Assembly (NCBI RefSeq): GCF_003602275.1
Contig: NZ_QZVT01000004.1
Span: 62,001 to 126,000 of the forward strand
Direction of reading: 5' to 3'
DNA: 64,000 nt
Origin: Arthrobacter cheniae
GTDB taxonomy: Bacteria > Actinomycetota > Actinomycetes > Actinomycetales > Micrococcaceae
Below, piece after piece: positions 25,850 to 37,377 of this stretch. Below the pieces are notes generated by a model that did not search any database, was not told the DNA's origin, and saw nothing but the letters and a program-made list of their open reading frames with translations. The number at the start of each line of letters is the position of its first letter. Position 1 is the first letter of the stretch. The position numbers and the translations under genes are program-made.

Positions 25850-28693
25850 TCAGCCGGTGTTGCGCATTCCCGCGGCGACGCCGTTGATGGTGATGAGCAT
25901 GGCCCGCTGGAGCTGCACGTCGGGCTGCCCGCCGTCGGCCTCGGCACGGACGCGGCGCAGCAGCTCGACCTGCAGGTAGGAGATGGGATCGAGGTACTGG
26001 TCGCGCACGGCGAGGGATCGCTTGAGTACCGGCTGGTTGTCGAGCAGTTCGTGCTCACCCGTGAGGTGCCGGATCTCAGCGAGCGTCAGCTCGTACTCCT
26101 CGCGGATCACACCGAACAGGTGCTGCAATTCGTCCGGGACCAGTGCCTCGACATAGTGCGCAGCAATCTCCAGGTCGGTCTTCGCAAGGGTCATCTGGAC
26201 GTTCGAGACGACGGTGCGGAAGAAGTGCCAGCGGCCCAGCATCTCCTCCAGCAGCCCCTCGTGGCCTGCCTCGCGGGCAGCTCGCAGACCGGATCCCACG
26301 CCGAACCAGCCGGGGACGATCTGCCGCGACTGCGTCCAGCCGAAGACCCACGGAATGGCCCGGAGACCGCCGAGCCCGCTGCCGGAATCGGGGCGCTTGG
26401 ACGGCCGCGAGCCGATGTTCAGCGACCCCAGTTGCTCGACCGGCGTCGACGCGAGGAAATAGGCCGGGAGGTCTTCGTGGTCGATCAGCGAGCGGTACCG
26501 GGCGAAGGCGGCGTCGGACACGGTCTCCATGACCTCCGCCCAGCGGTCGCGATCGTCGTCGGACGTGCGGGGTGTGCGGTGCAGCGCCGAGCCCTGCATG
26601 ACGGCCGCGAGGGAGAGCTCGAGGTTCTCACGGGCAAGGGCGGGCAGCGAGTACTTGTCGCTGATGACCTCGCCCTGCTCGGTGAACTTGATCTCACCCT
26701 CCAGCACGCCGTTGGGCTGGGCGAGGATCGCGTCGTACGTCGGGCCGCCACCGCGGCCCACGGAACCACCGCGGCCGTGGAACAGGCGGAGGCGGACGCC
26801 GTGTTTCGCCGCCACGTCACGCAATCGGCGCTGGCTCTTGTGGATCTCCCAGAGGCTCGTCAGCACGCCGGACTCCTTGTTGGAGTCGGAGTAGCCGAGC
26901 ATGACCTCCTGCAGATCTCCACGGAGTCGCACGACCTCGCGGTAGGTCGGGTCGGACAGCAGGGTGTCCACGATCTCCGCGGAGACCCGGAGTTCGTCGA
27001 CGGTTTCGAGGAGGGGTGCGAAGCCGATCTTCGCGAAGGCGCCCGAATCGAGTCTTCCGGAGCCGTTCCCGACGACGTCGACCAGGCCCGCTTCCCGGGC
27101 GAGGACCACCGGTGCGAGGACGTCGTCGGCACCGCGCGTCATCGAGACGATGTAGGTCTCGATGACGTCGGGACCGTAGGTCGTGAGCGCCGACGCGATC
27201 TCGCGGAAGACGTCGAACGTGCGCCGGGCGCCGTCGTCGAGCGGTGGATTGACTGTCGCCAACGGGCGCCGCGACGCCAGCTCGCGGGACAGGGCACGGA
27301 GACGGCCCTCGCGGTCCAGCTCGAGGTAGGGCACGTCCAACTCGCCGAGCCTGTCGGTCAATTGCGCGACGACGTCATGGTGCATGTCGGCGTGCTCGCG
27401 GATATCGAGTGTCGCAAGGTGCAGGCCGAAGGACGAGATGACGCGGGAGGCGGTGGCGAGGGCACCGTCAGCGGCGAGGCTCGCCGAGTGCTCCCGCAGT
27501 GAGTCGCCGAGGAGCTGCAGATCGGTCAGCACCTGCGCGGTATCGCTGTAGTCGCGGCCCGGCTCGTGCGCCGTCTGGTGCTGCACGCGGGCCGCCGTGT
27601 TGAGCAGCTTCGCCTTCACGCAGGTCAGCTTCAGCCGGTACGGCTCCTGCGCATTGAGTTCGAGCACGCGTTTGTCCAGCCGCGGGAGGTTTGCGAGGTC
27701 GCGTTCGATCGATGCCGTCAGTTCCTCGGACGCCCCGACGATCGCCGTGGAGGAGGAAAGCGAAGAGATGAGCTTGTCGATGAAGTGGATGGCAATCCGA
27801 ACGGCCTGCTGGTTCTGGATCTGGAGGATCTCGCGGGTCACTGCAGCCGTGACATTCGGGTTGCCGTCGCGGTCACCGCCGATCCAGGAACCGAACTTCA
27901 GGGGTGCTCCTGCGGCAGGCAGTGCGACACCATGCTCTGCCAGGAGGTCCGAGAGGTCCTCGAGCAACTCGGGCATCGTCGTGGTGAGGATGTCGCCGAG
28001 GTAGTAGATGGCATTGCGGGCCTCATCGATCGGCGTGGGCCGCACCTGCCGCAACTCGTCCGTCTGCCAGATCAGGTCGATCACTTCTGCCAGCCGGCGG
28101 TCCTGCCGTCGTCGTTGCTGCGAGCCCTCGGCAGTCGAGTCGGCGAGGACGTCGGAGAGCCTCCGGAGCTTGTCCAGCACGGAGCGGCGCGACGCTTCGG
28201 TGGGATGCGCCGTGAACACGGGGCGGACGTCTAGCTCCTGCACGACGGCGGACAGCGCCTCGGGTCCGGCGTCGGAAGCGATGCGCGAGACCGTCTGCGC
28301 GAGCCAGCCGTGCTCCTCGGACCGCGTCCGGAGTCCCCGCACCCGGTGGACCTGCTCTGCGGCATTGGCGAGGTGGAAGTAGGCGGCGAAGGCCCGCACC
28401 AGCTCGGTGGCCTGACCGATAGGAAGCGCAGCGAGCAGTTCCCGTACCTGCCCGGCGAGCGCGGCCCGCTCGCCGGCGTCCTTCACCGTGCCCGACTCCT
28501 TCGACTGCTTCGTGAGCAGGCGCACGCGCTCCACCAGATCGAGCAGGTCCTGGCCATGCTGACGGACCAGCGACTCGCCCAGCAGCGTGCTGACGCGGCG
28601 CACGTCGGCGCGGAGGTCGGAACTGAGGTCGCCGGCCGCCCCACTGAACGGGTCGGCGGCGAGCACGGGGGATACATCGAGGGGCACTGTCAC
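25850..28693 (-). CDS. ppc: Phosphoenolpyruvate carboxylase
   Basis: 947-residue cytoplasmic enzyme that carboxylates PEP to oxaloacetate to refill the TCA cycle. Catalytic signatures are in place: [13 protein letters not shown] (about 154-166), [34 protein letters not shown], and the C-terminal allosteric end MRNTG. Length is typical for bacterial Ppc. The start is GTG at 28693 with GCAGG five bases upstream. It is a single-gene unit; the oxidoreductase gene follows after 113 bases. Confidence 0.97.
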   Translation of the reverse strand: MTVPLDVSPVLAADPFSGAAGDLSSDLRADVRRVSTLLGESLVRQHGQDLLDLVERVRLLTKQSKESGTVKDAGERAALAGQVRELLAALPIGQATELVRAFAAYFHLANAAEQVHRVRGLRTRSEEHGWLAQTVSRIASDAGPEALSAVVQELDVRPVFTAHPTEASRRSVLDKLRRLSDVLADSTAEGSQQRRRQDRRLAEVIDLIWQTDELRQVRPTPIDEARNAIYYLGDILTTTMPELLEDLSDLLAEHGVALPAAGAPLKFGSWIGGDRDGNPNVTAAVTREILQIQNQQAVRIAIHFIDKLISSLSSSTAIVGASEELTASIERDLANLPRLDKRVLELNAQEPYRLKLTCVKAKLLNTAARVQHQTAHEPGRDYSDTAQVLTDLQLLGDSLREHSASLAADGALATASRVISSFGLHLATLDIREHADMHHDVVAQLTDRLGELDVPYLELDREGRLRALSRELASRRPLATVNPPLDDGARRTFDVFREIASALTTYGPDVIETYIVSMTRGADDVLAPVVLAREAGLVDVVGNGSGRLDSGAFAKIGFAPLLETVDELRVSAEIVDTLLSDPTYREVVRLRGDLQEVMLGYSDSNKESGVLTSLWEIHKSQRRLRDVAAKHGVRLRLFHGRGGSVGRGGGPTYDAILAQPNGVLEGEIKFTEQGEVISDKYSLPALARENLELSLAAVMQGSALHRTPRTSDDDRDRWAEVMETVSDAAFARYRSLIDHEDLPAYFLASTPVEQLGSLNIGSRPSKRPDSGSGLGGLRAIPWVFGWTQSRQIVPGWFGVGSGLRAAREAGHEGLLEEMLGRWHFFRTVVSNVQMTLAKTDLEIAAHYVEALVPDELQHLFGVIREEYELTLAEIRHLTGEHELLDNQPVLKRSLAVRDQYLDPISYLQVELLRRVRAEADGGQPDVQLQRAMLITINGVAAGMRNTG

Positions 28694-28840
28694 GACAGCC
28701 TGCTTTCAGGGCACGGAAAACGAGGCGTATACGGCACTGGATACGACGGATTGCTGTTGGGATCCTACCCAGTAACGTGGCGCACGCCTCACTTCGTCCG
28801 TCATGTGAACGTCCCGCTGCCCGTCGCCGGCCCACGAACG

Positions 28841-30004
28841 TCAGGCGAAAGCCGAGATCCCCGTCAGCGCCCTGCCCACGATCAAGCTGTTGATCTCGTA
28901 GGCGCCCTCGTAGGTGTAGACGGCCTCGGCATCGGCGAAGATCTTCGCCATGCGGAAGTCCGTCACGATCCCGTTGCCGCCGAGGATTCCCCGCCCCAGC
29001 GCCACCGTCTCCCGCATGCGCCCCGTGGTGAAGGACTTGGCGAAGGCCGCCTGCGGCATGTCTGCCGCGCCCTCCTCTCGCAGGTGCGCGACACGCGCCA
29101 TGACGGCCAGGCTCGCCGTCGTGTTGCCCATCATCGTGACGAGCTGGTCCTGCACCAGCTGGAACCCGGCGATCGGCCTGCCGAACTGGTGGCGCTCGAC
29201 GGCGTACTGCCGAGCGACGTCGAACGCGGCCAGCTGCTGGCCCACGGCCTGCCACCCGACGAGGATGCGCGATCCCAGCAGGAGCTGCCGGGTGTCGTTG
29301 AAGGAATCGATCCCGGCGAAGCGATCAGTCTCCGCGATCCGCACATCGGTCAGCGTGATGTCGGCGTTCTGCACCGTGCGCAGGGCGATCTTGTGGGCGA
29401 TGGCCGTGCGGGTGACACCCGGCAGCGTGGCATCGAGGATGAAGCCGCGTACTCCCCCGGTCTCCGTGTCCCGCGCCCACAAGAGCATGTAGTCACAGAA
29501 GGTGCCGTTGCCGATCCAGCGCTTGGCGCCGTTGATGATCCAGGTGTCGCCGTCGCGCGTGGCCGTCGTCTCCATGCCGCCGGCGACGTCGGACCCGTGC
29601 AGCGGCTCGGTGAGTGCGAAGGCCCCGGTGATCTTGAGGTCCATGGCGTCCTGCAGCAGCCTGGTCTTCTGGTTCTCGCTTCCGAAGGTGTGGAGCGCCT
29701 CGACGAAGAGGTCGTGGTGCACCATGAAGAACGTGGCGATGGAGGTGTCGGCCCGCGTCAGCTCGGCGATCACCAGTCCGCTGAACAGGTGGCTGTAGCC
29801 CTGCTGCACGGGCGTGCTGAGGCCCAGCCCGGCGAGCTTCGGGAGGATCTTGTGGGGGAACTCGGCGCGGTTCCACCACTCGGTGGCGCATGGCGCCACC
29901 TCCTTGGCGAGGAAGTCACGGACGTCCTGCAGTTTCTCCCGCTCGTGGCTCGCGAGCAGGCCCTCGAACCCGAGGAAATCGGCGGTGGGCAGTTGGCTCG
30001 TCAT
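28841..30004 (-). CDS. Acyl-CoA dehydrogenase, glutaryl-CoA dehydrogenase-like
   Basis: 387-residue FAD flavoenzyme. ALTEPLHGSDVAG (FAD/substrate loop) and QLVQDQLVTMMGNTTASL are family motifs. The C-terminal catalytic Glu lies in TYEGAYEINSLIVGRALTG, a placement like glutaryl- and short-chain acyl-CoA dehydrogenases. The electron acceptor is presumably ETF. It is cotranscribed with the SDR gene 44 bases upstream, which fits a fatty-acid or branched-acid oxidation pair. The exact acyl substrate is not determined. Confidence 0.9.
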   Translation of the reverse strand: MTSQLPTADFLGFEGLLASHEREKLQDVRDFLAKEVAPCATEWWNRAEFPHKILPKLAGLGLSTPVQQGYSHLFSGLVIAELTRADTSIATFFMVHHDLFVEALHTFGSENQKTRLLQDAMDLKITGAFALTEPLHGSDVAGGMETTATRDGDTWIINGAKRWIGNGTFCDYMLLWARDTETGGVRGFILDATLPGVTRTAIAHKIALRTVQNADITLTDVRIAETDRFAGIDSFNDTRQLLLGSRILVGWQAVGQQLAAFDVARQYAVERHQFGRPIAGFQLVQDQLVTMMGNTTASLAVMARVAHLREEGAADMPQAAFAKSFTTGRMRETVALGRGILGGNGIVTDFRMAKIFADAEAVYTYEGAYEINSLIVGRALTGISAFA

Positions 30005-30048
30005 CGAGCCGTCCTTTCGGTTGAGACCGGGCGTTGTTCGGATGCGCT

Positions 30049-30834
30049 CTACTTCGGCGCCATGCGGATGGCTCCGTCGAGGCGGATGGTTTCGCCGTTG
30101 AGCATCTGGTTCTCCACGATGTGCGCGGCGAGCGCGGCGTACTCGACCGGCTTGCCGAGGCGCGAGGGGTGGGGGACCTGCGCGCCGAGGGAGTCCTGGG
30201 CGTCCTGTGGCAGACCGGCCATCATCGGTGTCTCGAAGATGCCGGGCGCGATCGTGACCACGCGGATGAGTGACCGGGCGAGTTCACGGGCGATAGGGAG
30301 GGTCATTGCTGCGACTCCACCCTTGGAGGCTGCATAGGCGGGTTGCCCGACCTGCCCGTCGAACGCCGCCACGGATGCCGTGTTGATGATGACGCCGCGC
30401 TCGTCGGAGCCGCCGAGCCCGGAGACCGTGGGAGTGAGGGCCATCGCCTCGGCGGCGAGCCTGATGACATTGAAGGTACCCACGAGGTTGACGGTGATGA
30501 CACGGGTGAACTGCTCGAGCGGCAGGACCCCGTCGCGGCCCAGCACTTTGCCCGGCGTCGCGATACCGGCACAGTTGACGACGATCCTCAGCGGACCGAG
30601 CTCCGATGCCGCGTCGACGGCGGCGCGCACCTGCGCGGGGTCGGCGACGTCGGCGGCGACGAACCGCACGCGCCCGCCCGACGGGTCGAGCCCGGTTGCG
30701 GCGTCCAGGCCGGCGGACTGCGGGAGGTCGACGAGCACCACGGACGCGCCGTCGTCGTACAGCCGGCGGGCCGTGGCCAGCCCGAGGCCCGAGGCGCCAC
30801 CGGTGACGAGGGCTACCGCTCCCCTGATGTCCAT
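30049..30834 (-). CDS. Short-chain dehydrogenase, 3-hydroxyacyl-CoA dehydrogenase type 2-like
   Basis: 261-residue SDR. The cofactor motif is TGGASGLG with the strand-2 Asp (VLVDLP) favouring NAD. NCAGIA, the catalytic Tyr-Lys in PAYAASKGG, and the late APGIFETPM segment match the HSD10/FabG-like 3-hydroxyacyl-CoA dehydrogenases. It is upstream of an acyl-CoA dehydrogenase, consistent with a beta-oxidation step. ATG 30834 is chosen because the [13 protein letters not shown] start is conserved; the upstream in-frame extension overlaps the opposite promoter. Confidence 0.88.
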   Translation of the reverse strand: MDIRGAVALVTGGASGLGLATARRLYDDGASVVLVDLPQSAGLDAATGLDPSGGRVRFVAADVADPAQVRAAVDAASELGPLRIVVNCAGIATPGKVLGRDGVLPLEQFTRVITVNLVGTFNVIRLAAEAMALTPTVSGLGGSDERGVIINTASVAAFDGQVGQPAYAASKGGVAAMTLPIARELARSLIRVVTIAPGIFETPMMAGLPQDAQDSLGAQVPHPSRLGKPVEYAALAAHIVENQMLNGETIRLDGAIRMAPK

Positions 30835-30968
30835 CCCTGATTCCTCCGGTTCGACAGGAACCGCTGTTGGTCCCGTACCGCGCCCAGCGTACTGTGACGT
30901 GGCCCACTGCGCACCCGGCGAGTGATGTACTGAGCATCCTGCGCAGTCCCACGAGAGACCGGCGTGGC

Positions 30969-30980
30969 TAGGGTGGTCAC
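30969..30980 (+). promoter_or_regulatory. Leaderless promoter of the GH76 gene
   Basis: TAGGGT, six bases, ATG at 30981. Confidence 0.6.
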
Positions 30981-32003
30981 ATGCCCATCCCCGACGAGGC
31001 CGCTCCCGTTGCGGCAGCCAGCGTGCGGCAGCTCTTCGCCCGCCGCAGCCTGCGCGTCCCCGGGACACGCCTCGGAGCTATCGCCTTCCCGCCGCCGACC
31101 AGTCCCCGGAGCCACTGGCACTACTGGTGGCAGGCGCACTTCCTCGACTGCCTCCTCGACGAGCACCTCCGCGATCCCGGCGGAGACGCATTGACCGAAG
31201 CCCGGAAGCTGGTCCGCGGCATCTGGCTGCGCAACGGCGGCCGGTGGCGCAACGCCTACTACGACGACATGGCGTGGCTGGCCCTGGCCCTGCAGCGACT
31301 CGACACGGTCGACGGACGACGACGACCGCGCCGTGGCGTCCGGAATCTCGCCGGCGCCCTCCGCTCGGCACACACGCAGGATCTGGGCGGTGGCGTCTTC
31401 TGGAACACCACGCGGGATTACAAGAACACGCCGAGCACGGCTCCCGCCGCGCTGTTCTTCGCCCGGGCGGGCGACACCGCCCGGGCACAGGAGCTTCTCG
31501 ACTGGCTCCGGGCTCGCCTGTACGACCAGGACAGCGGCCTCTATCTCGACGGCGTGAAAGCCGACGGCCGGGTGGAGCGGTCGCTCCACACCTACAACCA
31601 GGGCACGGTGCTGGGCGCGCTGGTCGCCGTCGGGAGCAGGGAGAACCTCCAGCACGCAGCCGATCTCGTGGAGGCCGTAGCCCGCGAAGTTGCCGGCGAC
31701 GGCGGCGTGCTGCCACTCGGCGCAGGCGGTGATGCAGGGCTCTTCACGGGGATCCTCGCACGCTATCTCGCACAGGTGTCCCTGGCGGGCGTCGGACCGG
31801 TAGCCTCGCAGCTGGCCCGCTCCCTGCTGGACGCCACGGCCAACCACCTCTGGTCGGGCCGCCTGCAGGTGCAGGGCAGGGAATTCCTCTTCCCACCGCG
31901 ACAGGAACGCACACCCGTCAGCCTGTCCTCCCAGCTTCAGGCCTGGATGGTTTTGGAAGCCCAGCGGGTGTCGCGGACGCCGGAAGGGCGCGGGGAGGAC
32001 TGA
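30981..32003 (+). CDS. Glycoside hydrolase family 76 protein (alpha-1,6-mannanase-like)
   Basis: 340 residues of the (alpha/alpha)6-barrel type. The paired catalytic Asp residues are in [12 protein letters not shown], and [11 protein letters not shown] is a second GH76 signature. Family enzymes cleave alpha-1,6-mannan backbones. No signal peptide is seen, so it may act on an internal or cell-bound substrate such as lipomannan precursors. The gene stands alone between divergent and convergent neighbours. Confidence 0.85.
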   Translation: MPIPDEAAPVAAASVRQLFARRSLRVPGTRLGAIAFPPPTSPRSHWHYWWQAHFLDCLLDEHLRDPGGDALTEARKLVRGIWLRNGGRWRNAYYDDMAWLALALQRLDTVDGRRRPRRGVRNLAGALRSAHTQDLGGGVFWNTTRDYKNTPSTAPAALFFARAGDTARAQELLDWLRARLYDQDSGLYLDGVKADGRVERSLHTYNQGTVLGALVAVGSRENLQHAADLVEAVAREVAGDGGVLPLGAGGDAGLFTGILARYLAQVSLAGVGPVASQLARSLLDATANHLWSGRLQVQGREFLFPPRQERTPVSLSSQLQAWMVLEAQRVSRTPEGRGED

Positions 32004-32077
32004 GTAGGGGTAGCGCGTCCAGGCGTCGACCACCCGTCGAAGGGGCTCGAAGAGATGTAGGTCCCGGTCCTGCGGGT

Positions 32078-32683
32078 TCACTTCCCGGATTCCTGCTTTC
32101 TTGCACCCTGCGGGTAGAACGTCTCGCCGCGCGCGAGCATGTCAACGAATTTGGCGATGTTCCGCTCCCTGGCCACCTGCGTCTTCAGCTGTCCCAACCG
32201 GAAGATCAGCGCGTAGCGGTTCTGGGAGGTGAGGGTATCGAACATGGCGGATGCGGCGTCGTCAGAGCCGATGGCTGCCATCAGGTCCGCCGGGACCTCC
32301 GCGGTGGCCGGTCCGGCGTAGGCCCGCTCCCACCTGCCGTCGGCCTGCGCGGCGGCGACCGCCCGCTCCCCCGCCTCGCGCATGCGACCCTCGGTGCGCA
32401 GCCGGTCCACGTAGGTCTGGTTCCGGACGGACCAGATGCTCCGGGGGCCGCGCGGCGTGAAGCGCTGGAAGTAGCTGCCCTCGTCGCGGGACTTCGCCTG
32501 GCCGTCGATCCAGCCGAAACACAGGGCCTCGTCGAGCGCCTGCGCGTAGGTGAGCAGCGTCGTCGCCCCTCCCTTCTTGTGCTCGATCAGCCAGACGCCC
32601 GGTGAGGATGCGTGGTTCTCCTCCAGCCAGTGGCGCCAGGTAGTGGCATCGGGCAGCAGGAGCTCTGGAAGTTCGGCCTTCAT
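32078..32683 (-). CDS. YdeI/OmpD-associated family protein
   Basis: 201 residues. The N-terminal DUF1801-like/YdeI fold is recognisable from the WLEENHASSPGVWL and EALCFGWIDGQAKSRDEGSY segments, and the C-terminal half carries the helical region (SQNRYALIFRLGQLKT) typical of this family. The molecular function is unknown. Its promoter is leaderless. Confidence 0.85.
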   Translation of the reverse strand: MKAELPELLLPDATTWRHWLEENHASSPGVWLIEHKKGGATTLLTYAQALDEALCFGWIDGQAKSRDEGSYFQRFTPRGPRSIWSVRNQTYVDRLRTEGRMREAGERAVAAAQADGRWERAYAGPATAEVPADLMAAIGSDDAASAMFDTLTSQNRYALIFRLGQLKTQVARERNIAKFVDMLARGETFYPQGARKQESGK

Positions 32684-32695
32684 GCGCCTACCCTA
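32684..32695 (-). promoter_or_regulatory. Leaderless promoter of the YdeI-like gene
   Basis: On the minus strand TAGGGT is followed by six bases and the ATG at 32683. Confidence 0.55.
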
Positions 32696-32830
32696 GACCG
32701 CGCGTGTCCGCGCGTGAACCGAGGTGCCGGCTATGGCCCTCATGATTGAGGTCGGGTCGACCAGACGACCAGAGCCTCAGCCTGTGCGCGTTCGGCGAGC
32801 AGGAATTACGCGCTACCTCAAGGAGAATCG

Positions 32831-33544
32831 GTGCTCCGCGTCCGACCCCTCATCCACACGTCCGACATCTACGGCTCGGCCCGCTTCCTGCAGGCACTCG
32901 GACTACACCCAGCGAAGGATCCGGCGCCGGGCGCATCCTCCGCCGTCTTCGACGCCGGAAGTGGCAGGGTTGCCCTGCGCTCCTGTGCGCCGGGCAGCGT
33001 GGAGGAGGGTAGGACGGCGCTCGCCTTCGACGTCGCGGACGTGCGCGGGTTCGCCCGTCGGACCACCGAGGCCGGAACCGCCGTCGAGCTGTCCGAAGAG
33101 GACCACGGGCCGGCAGCCCGGGTGACCTCACCGGACGGCATGTCCCTCCTCGCAGGCGCAGGTCCACGCGAGACGGGGGCGCCGCCGTCGGCGCTGGCCG
33201 TGCTGGCCCTCTGGTACACGCCCGACGTCGAAGCTGCCGCGGGTGTGCTGAAGGACATGGGCGCGAAGCCTCGGATCAGCTCCGATGCCGGTACCTCGCA
33301 TCACTTCAAGGCGAAGAACGGCGGAGTGGTCGCTACCCATGTGGGGGAGGTCGTCGCGACAGAACTTGCCTTCGAGTACGACGGTGATGTTCGGGACCTG
33401 GTGCCCGCGCTCACGGCCGGCGGGTTCGAGCCCGTGGTGGTCGATAGGAACTGCGGGCTGTCGCTCCGCGTCGGCGCTCCGTGGGGCGCAGACGTGCGGG
33501 TCGACGAGTGGCGGCAGGACGTCCACGGTCCTGCCGTGCGCTGA
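32831..33544 (+). CDS. VOC (glyoxalase/bleomycin-resistance fold) family protein
   Basis: 237 residues in two VOC modules. The first, LRVRPLIHTSDIYGSARFLQ, is clear and the second is weaker. Members of the fold include glyoxalases, dioxygenases and antibiotic-binding proteins. The metal ligands are not obvious here, so enzymatic activity is uncertain. The GTG start has AGGAGA about 5 bases upstream. Confidence 0.8.
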   Translation: MLRVRPLIHTSDIYGSARFLQALGLHPAKDPAPGASSAVFDAGSGRVALRSCAPGSVEEGRTALAFDVADVRGFARRTTEAGTAVELSEEDHGPAARVTSPDGMSLLAGAGPRETGAPPSALAVLALWYTPDVEAAAGVLKDMGAKPRISSDAGTSHHFKAKNGGVVATHVGEVVATELAFEYDGDVRDLVPALTAGGFEPVVVDRNCGLSLRVGAPWGADVRVDEWRQDVHGPAVR

Positions 33545-33629
33545 CAACACTGTTGCGCCATACTTCGCCCCGGATTCAGCCACGGGCCGAAGAACCGCGC
33601 GCCGCCCGTGCCCGGGCTTGGGTCTGCTA

Positions 33630-33641
33630 TAGAACTGGGTT
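33630..33641 (+). promoter_or_regulatory. Probable leaderless promoter of the NUDIX-like gene
   Basis: TAGAAC plus six bases before the ATG at 33642; an overlapping TATAGA is an alternative -10 box. Confidence 0.4.
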
Positions 33642-34181
33642 ATGAACGTACGCACCCCTGACCCCAATCCGGGCTGGCTCTCCGAAGATGACCTGTACGA
33701 GGCCCGCCGCCGCCTGCCCATGGTCTACGTGGAGGCGATTCCCGTGCGGTGCGACGCCCTGGGCTACGTCAACGAGGTGGGACTCCTCCTGCAGGCGAAT
33801 GAACAGGGCGAGATGGTGCGCACCTTCGTGTCCGGCCGCGTGATGTACCGGGAGACGATCCGGGCCGCGCTCCTGCGTCACCTCGAGAAGGACCTGGGAC
33901 CGCTCGCGCTGCCGCAACTGGCGCCGTCGCCCCTGCCCTTCACTATTGCCGAGTACTTCCCGTCCCCTTCCGAGACCGGACTGACGGATGACCGCCAGCA
34001 CGCCGTCGCCCTCGCGTACCTCATCCCGGTGACGGGTGAGTGCAGTCCGCGCCAGGACGCACTCGAGTTATCGTGGCTGACGCCCGCCGAGACGCTCAGC
34101 CCGTCGATCCAGGCTGAATTCTCCGGTGGCCGAGCCGACCTGCTGCGTCAGGCCCTCGCCCATGCAGGCTGGGGCCGCTAG
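33642..34181 (+). CDS. NUDIX-fold family protein (DUF4916-like)
   Basis: 179 residues similar to the actinobacterial DUF4916 branch of the NUDIX fold. The start NPGWLSEDDLYEARRRLPMVYVEAIPVR is characteristic. The classical Nudix box GX5EX7REUXEEXGU is not intact; the aligned region reads SGRVMYRETIRAALLRHLEKDLG, so pyrophosphatase activity is doubtful. It overlaps an alternative long frame of the next gene but ends before that gene's likely start. Confidence 0.8.
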   Translation: MNVRTPDPNPGWLSEDDLYEARRRLPMVYVEAIPVRCDALGYVNEVGLLLQANEQGEMVRTFVSGRVMYRETIRAALLRHLEKDLGPLALPQLAPSPLPFTIAEYFPSPSETGLTDDRQHAVALAYLIPVTGECSPRQDALELSWLTPAETLSPSIQAEFSGGRADLLRQALAHAGWGR

Positions 34182-34212
34182 CGTCGACAGGGCACCCGGC
34201 GGGCCCGCGTTA

Positions 34213-34228
34213 CCGTATCGTGATACGG
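34213..34228. promoter_or_regulatory. Perfect 7-bp inverted repeat upstream of an unknown gene
   Basis: CCGTATC and GATACGG arms with a GT spacer, 15 bases before the GTG at 34243. It looks like a dimeric operator that would overlap the promoter of that gene. Confidence 0.45.
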
Positions 34229-34242
34229 GCGTTGGGGCGCAG

Positions 34243-35163
34243 GTGATCATCCAGGGGCTACTGGCAGAGGTTGGCACGACGTACATGATGGTGAACAGGA
34301 TGGACAGGACCGGGCTGCGTGCAGTTCCGGCAGAGGTGCTTGCGGTGGGTGACATGCTGGCGCTGCCCGACGGCGGGGAGCCGGCGGAGGTGTCGGCCGT
34401 CGTGGTCGAGAACGACGACTTCGGAGTGCCTGCACTCGTCGTCGCGACAATTGCGGGCGAACGACGCATCAGGTTGGCGACCGGCTCCATGGCCTACCTC
34501 GAACCGGCCGACGCCGAACTCGGGCTCTCCGCCGTCGCGGCCGACCACGGATCTCCGGAAGAGCTGATAGCGCAGATCGCCCAGGCGCACCCCGAGAGCC
34601 AGGCAATCCAGGGCGTCGCCGCCCGCCTCGCCCGCGGCATCAACCTCAAGGCCGGAAGCAACCTCCAGGACCTGCACCAGTTCGCCCTCACCCTCCTCAT
34701 CGACGAGGGCGACACCGCCTCTGCATTGTCTGTCGCCGACCTTCTGGCGCAACTGCCCTTCGACGGGAATTTCGGCAGGTGGAAGTGGATCGAGGGAGGG
34801 CTCGCGATCGCCGCCTACCTGACGCGGCATGACGACGCGCGGTCGGCCCGCTACTCGGCCGCCATTCGCGCTGCCGAGGACGCCGAGACGGATCCCCTGC
34901 GTGCCAAGACTGCGGCTATGTACCGACAGCGCCAGCTCAACGAGCCCAACGTGTACGACCCGGAGATCCTGCGCGCCTCCACGGCCGGCAAGACCGACGT
35001 CGAACGGGACTGGCGCGTCCTGCGTATCGGCGTGCTGCTCTACCTTCGTGCCCATGGCGGCTCGAAAACCCTGAGCCGAGACGTTCTCGAGCGCCGGATC
35101 GCGGCGGAGCTGGCCGCCGTCGGAGCGCTCGACGCCCAGCTCGCGAAGCGCCCGCCGTCCTGA
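34243..35163 (+). CDS. Conserved hypothetical protein (possibly DUF6707)
   Basis: About 306 residues. An N-terminal small beta domain (to about 90: VLAVGDMLALPDGGEPAEVSAV) is followed by a helical, TPR-like region (LNLKAGSN-type segment, ALSVADLLAQLPFDGNF, ARYSAAIRAAEDAE) that may mediate protein contacts. I recall DUF6707 for this type but did not verify it. No enzyme motif is visible. The start is uncertain: GTG 34243, ATG 34285 and ATG 34300 are all in frame and none has a strong ribosome site. Confidence 0.7.
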   Translation: MIIQGLLAEVGTTYMMVNRMDRTGLRAVPAEVLAVGDMLALPDGGEPAEVSAVVVENDDFGVPALVVATIAGERRIRLATGSMAYLEPADAELGLSAVAADHGSPEELIAQIAQAHPESQAIQGVAARLARGINLKAGSNLQDLHQFALTLLIDEGDTASALSVADLLAQLPFDGNFGRWKWIEGGLAIAAYLTRHDDARSARYSAAIRAAEDAETDPLRAKTAAMYRQRQLNEPNVYDPEILRASTAGKTDVERDWRVLRIGVLLYLRAHGGSKTLSRDVLERRIAAELAAVGALDAQLAKRPPS

Positions 35164-36456
<1,293 letters not shown>

Positions 36457-36521
36457 GCGCGAACCACCTCGCGCCTCCGGCTGCCGGACTACACTCCCTG
36501 GTACGTGTTCGAAGGAGAACC

Positions 36522-36680
36522 ATGCCCGCGCCGACAGCCAAGAGGGACGCTACCCCCCGAGCTGCTGGTCCCTACCGCGCCACTGATCCAGAGGCTCGGA
36601 GTCCTGTCCCGCCGGCCCGTCGTGAGAAAATCGGCCTGACTACCTCCGGCCCATCCGGAGGACACGGCAGTGAGCGCTGA
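36522..36680 (+). CDS. Possible 52-residue small protein
   Basis: An ATG with a strong ribosome site (GAAGGAGAACC immediately upstream) opens a 52-codon frame rich in Arg, Pro and Ala (MPAPTAKRDATPRAAG) that ends 11 bases inside the next gene. No homologue was recognised. The strong ribosome site and the overlapping stop suggest either a true small protein or a leader that couples translation of the membrane protein downstream. It would be missed by usual length cut-offs. Confidence 0.4.
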   Translation: MPAPTAKRDATPRAAGPYRATDPEARSPVPPARREKIGLTTSGPSGGHGSER

Positions 36681-37098
36681 CCGCATGACTCCGGACGACG
36701 TCGAACCGCCGCCACCGCGCCACCACGTGACCTTCGGAGTCGGCGCCGTGGTGGTCGCCTTCCTGGTGGGTGTCGTCACCCTCGCCCTGATCTTCGCGCT
36801 CCCTTGGGGCTCGGGCGCTTTCGGGGTCTTCGTCGTGGCTCTCTGGTACGGCCTCGGCATCGGACTGGTCACGGGGCTGCCACTCGGCGTCGTCATAGGA
36901 CTCCTGCTGCGGCCTGTCCGCAACCAGTGGATCCACATCGGGATCTTCTTCGCGGTGTTCGCCGCAGCGGCCTTCACCATCGCAGCACTGCTCTCTCCAT
37001 CCATCGCACTCGCGGACAGCCTCCCCACCGCCCTCATCATCGGAGGCGTGGGCGCCCTCGCCCGGGCCAGTGTCTGGAAACTGGTCCGCGTGCAATGA
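36670..37098 (+). CDS. Small four-helix membrane protein, unknown function
   Basis: 142 residues. A proline-rich cytoplasmic start is followed by about four membrane segments (VGAVVVAFLVGVVTLALIF; LVTGLPLGVVIGLLL; IGIFFAVFAAAAFTIAALL; TALIIGGVGALARA). No known domain was recognised. The GTG start has GGAGGA at suitable distance and overlaps the stop of the 52-codon frame. Confidence 0.7.
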   Translation: MSADRMTPDDVEPPPPRHHVTFGVGAVVVAFLVGVVTLALIFALPWGSGAFGVFVVALWYGLGIGLVTGLPLGVVIGLLLRPVRNQWIHIGIFFAVFAAAAFTIAALLSPSIALADSLPTALIIGGVGALARASVWKLVRVQ

Positions 37099-37139
37099 GC
37101 ATCTCCTCAGATCCCCGCCGACCGCCGGAGTCACCGCGG

Positions 37140-37161
37140 CCTTCGAGCGAAGGCTCGAGGG
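37140..37161 (+). terminator. Hairpin after the small membrane protein gene
   Basis: Nine-base-pair stem (CCTTCGAGC / GCTCGAGGG, one G-T pair) with a GAAG tetraloop. The remaining bases up to 37377 contain no gene I can support; a second weaker hairpin (GTCTCC / GGAGAC) lies at 37200-37219. Confidence 0.55.
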
Positions 37162-37377
37162 GTGTCGTGGTGGATTGATCCGCGCTTCCGCTGGCAGGCG
37201 TCTCCATCAGACAGGAGACATCGCCAAGGTGACACCACGATTGCCAGCGGTATCAAAACGTCGCCGACGAAACGCAGCCGCCTCCCTCCCCAAGGGCGGC
37301 AGTCCCTGCGATTCGCCAGGGTGTTCTCCGACTTTCAGGGCGAGGCGAGGAGAGCGATAGGCAGCCTCGGAGAGGTC

